Below are positions 41,105 to 49,236 of a DNA stretch of 64,000 bases, piece after piece. Below the pieces are notes generated by a model that did no database searches, was not told where the DNA came from, and saw only the letters and a program-made list of their open reading frames with translations. Numbering within the stretch: the stretch's first letter is position 1; every line of letters starts with the position of its first letter. The DNA is from Tritrichomonas musculus (taxonomy: Eukaryota; Parabasalia; Tritrichomonadida; Tritrichomonadidae): the NCBI GenBank assembly GCA_039105265.1, contig JAPFFF010000015.1, positions 434,001-498,000 on the forward strand, given 5' to 3'. Both the position numbers and the translations under genes were made by a program.

Positions 41105-41290
41105 TTTAAACGATCATTTCATATTCAAAAAATTATGTGATTCGGAAATTTTGAGAGTATACTCTTATTGGGTTTATCTTTTTATATTTTTATTTAAAAG
41201 TCATGCCAATCACATTTTTATTATTATAATAATATTTTTAAATTATTTTTATAAGTAATAAATAAATTAAATGCAATTTTATTTGTATAT

Positions 41291-42522
41291 TACAGTAAGG
41301 TTTCAAAATTGGAAAACGTTTCAAAATAGGAAAATCGACTTTTTGAGAAAAAAATTTCTATTATATAATTAAAAATAAATAGAGCGGTTGTCCATTTGTA
41401 AAGTATTGAAAAATATTAAAAAACACTAATTGGCTAATAATATTTTATATTTGGGGTTGAAATATATTGTTTGCTCAGATATATTCTGTTGATTATGAGA
41501 AAAAAAATTTCAATATAAAAATAAAAGTGTTTTAAAAATTTTATATTTCTCACAAAATTATAGACCCGATTTTCTCTTCATTATTTCATTCCTTTTTATA
41601 AATTACTTTATTTTTCATATTTTATCTTTTAAGTGTTTATTTGAAAATTGAATTTTTGTATTATTATTTTTGGTTAATTCAAATTTCCAAATAAATTTCA
41701 ATTAAATTTTTCAATTTATTCATTTTTTAAAATATTTTTATAATGATACGAAAAGGAGATATTGATTTTATAATTATATAAAAAGAAATAATTTATACTA
41801 CTATTATTGTAATTTTGGATGATTGATAAATTGATTGAATCATAAAAGAAAATATATTTTTTTTTTTTAGATAAAAAACTAATTTCCCAGATGCCAGCTT
41901 TAAATCTTTATTTTATAATCTTTCGTTAAACTTTCCTGATTCACATGCAATTTCTAAATCAAGTTTTTCTATCAATATTATCAAATGATCAAAATCGATT
42001 ATTTTATTTAAATAATTACTTCGATCTTTTAATCACAATTACAACCTTTCCATGTCGTTCAAGGTGCAAGTCTTCTCAATTTTTCTGATATATCCATTCA
42101 AATATTTCATTCAATTAGAATGATAAAGACCTGTTGGCGAAAAAATAAATGATAAAGACACTTTTTGAGCGTAGCTCAAAAAGCGGCTATCTTGTTCATT
42201 AATAAAAATGAAAGAAATAAAGAAATAGAGAGAAAATCTTGTTTAAACCTACCATTTTAAGAAATAATATTTCCATGATTAAGTTTATCACACAGCTGTT
42301 TGCGACATTATATTCATCAAATAGTGCTTTCCTATCTCTATATGAAAAAATGAGCATCATTCAAAAAGTGGATTTTCCATTTTTGCAACGCTATAAAGGA
42401 AAATCCAAATTTGAATTAAATTCGTTATTTTGATTTTTATTTTAAATTCATTTTAATCGTTTTCTATGAAAAAGTAGATTTTCCTATTTTGAGACGTTTT
42501 TGAATTTTACAACCTTACTGTA
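41291..42522. mobile_element. Inverted-repeat element with mariner-style ends
   Basis: The left end TACAGTAAGGTTTCAAAATT and the right end (reverse complement TACAGTAAGGTTGTAAAATT) begin about 58-bp inverted repeats that continue with CAAAATAGGAAAATC and TACTTTTT or GACTTTTT. The element is bounded by TA dinucleotides, as in Tc1/mariner insertions, and the TACAGT start is typical of that superfamily. The 1.2-kb interior has no transposase; it holds fragments echoing the ends (AAAAGTGGATTTTCC near 42365) and a 9-bp hairpin at 42162-42182. A non-autonomous derivative is most likely. Confidence 0.75.
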
Positions 42523-42949
42523 TCGATGCTATTCAAAAATTTTGAATCAAAATAAAATATGTTTTCTTCATTAATAAATAGGTTTCAAAAAGAATGTATG
42601 CATAATTTAAATAATTTATATAATGTAGTATATTATTTATAATTTTAAAATAAATTTAAATGTGTGGTTATCAATAATCATGGACTTAAAGGTATCATAA
42701 GAGCACTTTCCAACAATTCAAAAAAGAACAAGGAACAGGCAGGAAAAATAATCATAATTATGGAATTGAAGGCAGAAAGAATTTTTACATCTCTAATCTA
42801 ATATCAAAAGTTAAATAAGCATCAAAGAGAGAGCTTTTATGGTGAAAAACTCCTTTTACACTCTAGGGAAACAGTAAGTCGTCCATTGATAATTATTCGT
42901 AACAACGAAGATTTATATCATTAAAAAGATATAGAATTTGGCATATAGG
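42523..42949. other. AT-rich stretch
   Basis: No recognised feature apart from a short open stretch leading into the adjacent relic. Confidence 0.5.
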
Positions 42950-43779
42950 AGTGAGACACTTATATTATCGAAATCACAAACGCTTATTCTGTGATAGAAC
43001 TCTATCAATCATTCTAAATTGTTCACGTGAATGGAGTACAAATCCAAATGAGTCTTTAAATGCATCCATTAATGTGTTAACGCCAAAAAGATTTGATTTC
43101 AAAATTCCTATCAAGCTCGAACGGCAATTGCTGTTGATCATAAAAATGACCTAAACTTTTTAGAAAAGCTACTTGACCTTGGAAAAGAAACAATGAAAAA
43201 AGAAGGACGCAAACAGCCACCGTTTAGAGCCATTTGTCATTTTGCCTAATGTTTCACTTTTTCCTCCAGAATTGAGAGAGTTTGATTGCTTAATACTACT
43301 CAAAAAAGTGGATATCAAAAAGATTATTTCTGATTTTTTGTATATGGCTCACAATAAACAATGTTAGACAATATAATTTACCAGATAGTATGTTTAATAA
43401 AGTAGTCATTATTCTTATGGATAGTCATCCTTTACTGATGAAAAACATTTAAAAAGATCTTTGAAATAAAACAATTGAGTCAATTCCTGAAAACAAACCT
43501 GAAATATTGATAAAAAGATCTTTAAGATGTAACAATGTCATTGTCATAATTATTACAAGGACCATTCAATTACAGTTCTGGTGTTATGGTTTCGAGGGAG
43601 GAAAAGATCCATATTTGCCTATTTGTGATTTAAAAAAAATTGGAAAAAGAATAATTGAATTTGCCAATGATATCAATTGTATCAACGCATCAACTGTGAT
43701 TCAACTAACTTTAGATATTCACAATTCTAGATACACAAGATCTATACGATTTCTAAACAGAATAGAAAAATTAATGTAA
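42950..43779 (+). pseudogene. Decayed transposase-like coding region
   Basis: Several open stretches in different plus-strand frames look protein-like and consecutive. One (42951-43154) contains WSTNPNESLNASINVLTPKR, similar in style to a conserved block near the catalytic region of eukaryotic transposases. A later one (43507-43779) contains KDPYLPICDLKKIGKRIIEF and ends in a plausible C-terminus (TRSIRFLNRIEKLM). I do not recognise the family with confidence. The stretches are interrupted by stops and frame changes, so this is a relic of a DNA transposon or of a host gene. Confidence 0.35.
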
Positions 43780-43801
43780 TTTTACATATTAGAAAAAATC
43801 T

Positions 43802-44220
43802 TTATCCAATAAATTTAACTGGAATAAGTAAATAACTTCCGTCATTAGAGCTTGCAGTACTTTGAACAATTTGTCTTGCTTCATCAAGTGTAGCAAATTT
43901 TTGGAAACTTGCACAATCGGCTGGACCTTGTAGTGGTTCCTCGGGCAAATCTTGATACGACGGGATATAATTTCCGCAATAAATTCTTTTATGGTGGAGG
44001 TCTTGGGATTTTTCGCTCTTGAGGAGGAGGTGATGGCTTCTTTCTTCTGGATGAAGAATAAATTCTTTAAAAGATATCAACCTGATTATTCATCATCAAT
44101 TGATGATGAATTATTAGAATATCAACTTCCAGAAGAAGAAAAATGGCTTTTTAAATTCTAATAATTCATCATCAATTGATGATGAATCATCAGGTTGATA
44201 TCTTGACGAGTGATGGAATG
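43802..44220 (-). other. Unrecognised coding-like segment with internal foldback
   Basis: The minus strand has an open frame ending at 43802 (ASFQKFATLDEARQIVQSTA) with a protein-like composition, and a Ser/Arg/Pro-rich stretch in another frame. It lies head-to-head with the fossil Rep gene, so it might be the partner of that virus-like element, but nothing in it identifies a capsid protein. Treated as a relic of unknown origin. Confidence 0.2.
44071..44204. repeat. Near-perfect 49-bp inverted (foldback) repeat
   Basis: Arms at 44071-44119 and 44156-44204 match as inverted copies at 48 of 49 positions, separated by 36 bases. Each arm itself contains a palindrome around ATCATCAATTGATGAT. Read on their own strands both arms encode RYQPD-SSSIDDELLE-like peptides, so this is an inverted duplication of one sequence. 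Confidence 0.9.
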
Positions 44221-44445
44221 AAAAAGACATTTTCTAAAATGAAGTAAGGCGTCCGTTATTTTAAGATTTGTAATTTTTATACAAAAAGTTAATTTGTCGT
44301 TAATTTTGTTTTAAATTTTTATTGGCTGGTTCGTTTATAATTTTTGAGTGTTCTCATTGAATTTAATTTATGGCGGTAGGTGGGCTAAAAAAATTGTCTT
44401 ATTTTAATTGAAAAATAAATTATTTTGTTTTTTTACTTCATTTAC

Positions 44446-45396
44446 ATGAATCAAGTGATCTTGTATAATTACAGAGCTAATAAATGGTGTTTCACAATAC
44501 AAAATTACGACGAAGAAGTTGAAAATTACTAATTTGAAGTATTCCAAAAGCTTCATTTGAAATATATGATATATGGAAGAGAAATGGCACCGACAACTGG
44601 AACTAAACATCTCCAAGGATATTTCCGAGGATTATTATGTTACAGAAAAACGATTTCTGTTGCTGGGACATTTACGCATTCAATAAAAAGGCAAATTTGC
44701 ATATGGTCATATCTAATGCCTGCTAAATGATTAGAAGAGGATAACTATAATTACTATAAAAAGTCGGGGGATTTTGTCGAAATAGGTCAAAAGCTTAAAA
44801 GCTTGGAGCAAAAGGTCACACGTGAAAATAAATGGATACAAATGAAGAAAGACTACCTGGAACTTTCGGTTGAAGAATTTAGTGAAAAATACCCTAGGGA
44901 AAGTGTCTTATACAGGGCCCAGATCAAAAATTGGGCAACGGATCTTACTGTGAAAAATGGAGTATGGAACGGCGACTTGACCATTAAAAATTCCTGGATT
45001 TATGGAATTCCAGGTGTAATAAAAATCCGTTGGGTGAGAAGTCAATGCTCAGATGATATGATATTTCCAAAAGGAATTTGTAAATGGTGGAATGGCTACA
45101 ATCCACAGGTACATTAATGTATCGTTTTGGAAGATTTTCCCGAGGATGGAAAATATCTTTCTTACTATATGAAGATCTGGATGGATCGTTACACTTTTGT
45201 TGGAGAAACAAAAGGAGCGCAAATCCAAATTTTTCCTGGCAACTGGATTTTTATCATAACTTCGAACTTCAAAATTAATGATATCTTTGATTCTGAAGAC
45301 GCTCAAGCAATTAGAAGAAGATGTTTAGAAATCGAATTTAAACCCTGGGGAATTGTTCAATCGATAAAATTGGATTTAAATCAAATCTCAAAATAA
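44446..45396 (+). pseudogene. Fossil CRESS-DNA virus Rep gene
   Basis: A virus-like fossil. The N-terminal part matches the rolling-circle replication endonuclease of circular Rep-encoding single-stranded DNA viruses, with the usual first motif (NKWCFTIQNY) and second motif (HLQGYF) regions. The C-terminal part matches the superfamily 3 helicase, with the WIYG-type nucleotide-binding region and a WIFIITSNFKI-type downstream motif. Similarity is to circovirus-, nanovirus- and protist-type Reps, but the family within Cressdnaviricota is not decided here. It is broken, with roughly four to six breaks. Recognisable motifs suggest moderate age. No capsid gene is identified; unrecognised sequence flanks it on both sides. 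Confidence 0.8.
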
Positions 45397-45607
45397 ATTA
45401 CTAAAAGAAACATCACTTATTTCCTCTTGTCTTTTTAATTTTCCCGGAATTGACTTTTTGAATGATCATTTTGAATTTAAGGTAATATCTATGCTTTGCA
45501 TACTATTATGGATTTTTTCTTCATTCTTTGTGTCATTTCCTCGACGACCGTTTAAAGAACAATGGATTGTGACCCGCTTTACTCCGCATTATTTGGTCGG
45601 AATTAAT

Positions 45608-45635
45608 AAATCACTTCCCAGTTATAAAGTGATTT
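45608..45635. repeat. Stem-loop downstream of the fossil Rep
   Basis: AAATCACTT and its exact complement AAGTGATTT enclose a 10-base loop (CCCAGTTATA). Its position after a CRESS-type Rep recalls the replication-origin stem-loop of these viruses, but the loop is not the common TAGTATTAC-type nonamer, so this identification is weak. Confidence 0.35.
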
Positions 45636-45675
45636 GAGGAATTGGTTTATTATGATCGAATTAATGCAGTTTTCT

Positions 45676-45677
<2 letters not shown>

Positions 45678-45716
<39 letters not shown>

Positions 45717-45735
45717 GGGGGGGGGGGGGGGGGGG
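45678..45735 (+). repeat. T(38)G(20) homopolymer tract
   Basis: A run of 38 T followed immediately by 20 G, then normal sequence. The G run is the only long G tract seen in the window. It could be a genuine hypermutable tract or a sequencing or assembly artefact. Confidence 0.9.
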
Positions 45736-46029
45736 AACGGATCCAGACATAAAGATAAAGAGAAGAAAAAGTGCTGGTGTTCCTTGCTCAGAAAACAGAA
45801 GGATTCTGGTGGGGTTCTTATGATCTAAAAAAGAAGAGAAAAAAAAAGTAAATGTATTATATTTTTTCGTTTTTCTTCTGATTTTTAGAAATATTTTTAT
45901 TTAAAAAAAAGATTAAGGCGGCAGTCAATATTGATAAAACTCATAGAATTGAAGTTTCAATGGTAATATATTATGAAAAAGTTAAATGGCCTAGACATTT
46001 GCCCTTAACAATCAAAATAAAAAAAAGTT

Positions 46030-46581
46030 TTTTCTTTCCGTTTTTTATTTAAGGGATATGAAAATCAAAAAGAAAAAAAGCAAGAAAATTTCATCAGAAT
46101 AGCTCAACAGTTACAAATGACCAATGAAGATCTTGGAAAATTCACAGCACCTAAAGCAATTTATTCGAAATATCAACGCCGTTTAGTCTATGATCTAAAT
46201 TAATCACAAATCGATCTTTTCGATAACCTTTTGATCTTTCCTAAGTCTCACACACGAACAGTAAAAGAGAAAAAAGAAGTATTAATCATGTTTCTTGAAG
46301 TTAATTCAGATTTTCAAGATATTTCATATATTCATATCTGGTTTAAAATTGCTAATGAATGTTTAAAAAGAGGAAACAGAATTAAAGTACCATATATCGA
46401 ATTTACACCATCTACTAAAGGAAGAATTCCGATAAATACGAAAATGTCATTTTTCGATTCATTTAATTCAAATTTAATTCATAATGACAACAGTGACTAT
46501 ACCGATTATCAAGAAATTGATGTAGATACTGATGAAGAAATTAATACTTTAGCATATCATTTTAAGAAATTAACTATTTAA
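46030..46581 (+). other. Unrecognised open frames, possible relic
   Basis: Two plus-strand stretches look coding: one ending near 46203 (ENFIRIAQQLQMTNEDLGKF; SKYQRRLVYDLN) and one to 46581 (SYIHIWFKIANECLKRGN; EIDVDTDEEINTLAYH). The second has its first ATG at 46288 and would give about 97 residues. Neither is recognised. They may be remains of one gene, or of the neighbouring element. Confidence 0.3.
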
Positions 46582-46905
46582 GCTTGCTGTTACTTATTTT
46601 TGTGTTTTTTTTTTTTTTTTCTTTTTCAACTTTTTTCCTCTAGAAGGTTTTTTTTAAGGTTTTTCTCTTTTTTTTCTTTTTTCTCTTAAATCTTTTTCAT
46701 CACCTCTGTATAATGAAAATTTAATTAAATTTTAATTGAAATTTTAATTGAAATTATATTCATAATGTGCGTTTTAACCATATTCTCTAATGATGTGTTT
46801 ATTTTCTATATATTAATGTTAAAGTTTATTTTAATTATTGATAAAAATATATTTTATGTTTATGAATCATTAACTGAAATTAGATTTTAACACATTTCTT
46901 AAATT

Positions 46906-47304
46906 TTATTCTTCAGGTTCTTCTACGATTGCTGATGTTTGTAATGCTTGTACTTGTGATTGAACGTTAGCATCAAACCGTTGATTAAATTCACTTGGAT
47001 TTGGAGGTAATGCATTTATTCCTTTAAGAATGATTGCAATTGTTGCTTTAGCAACTAATCGAATATGTTCAGGGTTAACTGGTAGTCCGGATTTATTATA
47101 CATTTCACATGCAGTAGGAACAAATTCACCAATTTTTACATGATTAATTAAATAATTGTGAACTATGAACTCAATAGATTCTTTTACAGCTTTCTTTCCT
47201 CTTAAATTCTTCCATTGATCCTCATTAACATTCATAACATTTTCACCATAAACATAAACCATTGCAGGAAGTACAGTAAATTGATTCCATATAACCGTTG
47301 CCAT
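46906..47304 (-). CDS. Unrecognised ORF, possibly the 3' part of a longer relic
   Basis: From the ATG at 47304 the frame gives 132 residues (MATVIWNQFTVLPAMVYVYG onward), with a helical look and a short acidic end (IVEEPEE). The same frame is open further upstream to about 47613 without another ATG, with good protein-like composition (NYAGEGWQDFETRSKAAGIV), making about 235 open codons. I do not recognise it; it may be a virus-derived or transposon-derived fossil or a host gene fragment. Confidence 0.4.
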   Translation of the reverse strand: MATVIWNQFTVLPAMVYVYGENVMNVNEDQWKNLRGKKAVKESIEFIVHNYLINHVKIGEFVPTACEMYNKSGLPVNPEHIRLVAKATIAIILKGINALPPNPSEFNQRFDANVQSQVQALQTSAIVEEPEE

Positions 47305-47613
47305 TTGTGTAAGTGTGAATGGTAATTTTACACCGTTGAGGTATTTGATACCTTGATAAATTGGAGAGATACACTTACCAACAAATGCCTGATAAGTTGA
47401 ACTTTTCTTTGGTTTGATTAAGTGCTTTTCAACGATTCCAGCAGCTTTTGATCTTGTTTCAAAGTCTTGCCAACCTTCACCTGCATAATTAGTGACTGTA
47501 CGACCTGTTTCATCAAATTCAGGATGATATATATTATTAATAAATCCTCTTAAGTCTATACCTTGTTTATGAGCTTCTTTACGTTGTGAGAACTCATTGA
47601 ATTATAGAATTGA

Positions 47614-48100
47614 ATTGGAAAACTACCTCCTTAAAATATAATTTATTAAATAATATTTCAAAAAATCTATTTTAAATATTTAAGTATCATCAATAAAATA
47701 ACTTATTGAATAAAATATTATTATAAAAAATTTATTTTGGTGGAGAAAAAATATAAATATTTAAAATAACTTTTAATTGAAAAAAGAAATAAAAAATATT
47801 TAAAAAGTTAAAACTCCCAAATTTGAATATATAAACTTTTTTTTCATGGCTAGCCATTTATACATCGAAAAATATTCAGATTATTAACCAAATAATCATT
47901 TAAACTATTTAACAGATTTTTTATTAGTTATATAATTAGAGATAACGATGCCAATAACCTTTAAACTTACATAAAACATGTAAAAAAATAATGATTTGTA
48001 TATTCTAAAGATATCTTTTGAATGCTTTATTTTGAAATGTAAAGAAAAGTGACCTTAGAAAATTTTGTTCTGAATATAAGTTGATAAATATCTATATATA
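47614..48100. other. Intergenic spacer
   Basis: AT-rich; nothing recognised. Confidence 0.5.
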
Positions 48101-49015
48101 ATGAGCGAAATCAATAAACTTATACAAACACTTTCAGATTGCCAAATTCCAGATGAACGTGATCTTCAATTTCTTTTTCAGAAAGCAACAGAGTTGCTTC
48201 AAGATCAACCAAATATCAAGCGTTTATCTTCTCCAATAACTGTGTGCGGCGATATTCATGGACAATTTTTTGATTTACAAGAACTATTTCGAGTTGGTGG
48301 CGAATGCCCAGATACAAACTATATTTTCCTTGGCGATTATGTTGATAGAGGTTATCATTCTGTAGAGACTTTTCTTTTTCTTTTATCTCTCTATGTAAGA
48401 TATCCATACAGATTGACACTCCTTCGTGGAAACCATGAAGCACGACAAACTACACAAGCTTATGGTTTTTATGATGAATGCGTTAGAAAATTTGGAAGTG
48501 CTAATATTTGGAAGCAATGCACAGATTTATTTGACCTATTTCCTATTGCAGCTGTTATTGATGATCAGATTTTTTGCGTCCATGGTGGTTTATCTCCAGA
48601 TATTCATTCGTTTGATGAAATTCTTGAAATTAGCAGGAAATGTGAACCACCAAACTCAGGTGGATATTGCGACCTTCTTTGGAGTGATCCAGACGATGTA
48701 GAAGGATTTGCTCCTTCTCCAAGAGGTGCAGGATTTTTATTCGGAGGAGATGCAGTTAAAGAATTCAACGAACAAAACAAGATTAATTTCATTTGCAGAG
48801 CTCATCAATTAATGATGGATGGATACGGATTAATGTTTGATGATTCATTAGCAACAGTGTGGAGCGCACCTAATTATTGTTATAGAAGTGGAAATGTTGC
48901 TTCAATTCTTGAATTTGATGAAAGACTGAATCGTTCATTTAAGATATTTGAAGCAACACCAGCAAACGAATGTAGAAACTCACTCCAGCCTCCAGTTTTA
49001 GAATATTTCTCGTAA
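48101..49015 (+). CDS. PP4/PP6-class Ser/Thr phosphatase catalytic subunit
   Basis: A 304-residue PPP phosphatase of PP2A-group length. All metal and catalytic motifs are present: GDIHGQF, GDYVDRG, RGNHE, CVHGGLSP, RAHQ, and SAPNYCYRSGN. The N-terminus (EINKLIQTLSDCQIPDERDL) and the FDLFPIAAVIDDQIFCVHGG region are nearest PP4 and PP6. The last residues are YFS rather than the PP2A-group YFL; the leucine there is normally carboxymethylated, so this control may be lost. The next gene encodes a SAPS-domain protein, the regulatory family of PP6, so PP6/Sit4 is the favoured assignment. Confidence 0.93.
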   Translation: MSEINKLIQTLSDCQIPDERDLQFLFQKATELLQDQPNIKRLSSPITVCGDIHGQFFDLQELFRVGGECPDTNYIFLGDYVDRGYHSVETFLFLLSLYVRYPYRLTLLRGNHEARQTTQAYGFYDECVRKFGSANIWKQCTDLFDLFPIAAVIDDQIFCVHGGLSPDIHSFDEILEISRKCEPPNSGGYCDLLWSDPDDVEGFAPSPRGAGFLFGGDAVKEFNEQNKINFICRAHQLMMDGYGLMFDDSLATVWSAPNYCYRSGNVASILEFDERLNRSFKIFEATPANECRNSLQPPVLEYFS

Positions 49016-49236
49016 ACTTTACTTTATTTCCATAATAACAAATCATTTTTTAAGATATTTTTATGGACAAAACATATTAAAAATTAAAAAATAACATATC
49101 ATTTAATTTCAATACTTTTTATTCAGAAAATCTGATTGTAATAGAAATTCTCAAAAAAGTTTCATGTTTCCACTTTTTAAATGCATTTTTCTCAATTTTA
49201 AATTTCAATTCCGATACAAAAAAATTAAAAGATTTT

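Larger units (their letters stand above)
45397..46029. other. Non-coding stretch with hairpin and homopolymer tract
   Basis: It contains a 9-bp perfect hairpin at 45608-45635 and a 38-T/20-G run at 45678-45735. Fragments of open sequence (for example near 45495-45640) do not match anything I know. Probably part of the fossil element and its flank. Confidence 0.4.

Noticed and set aside
43802-44080. CRESS capsid gene beside the Rep fossil
   Set aside because: The frame has no recognisable capsid feature, such as an arginine-rich start followed by a jelly-roll pattern; left as unrecognised.
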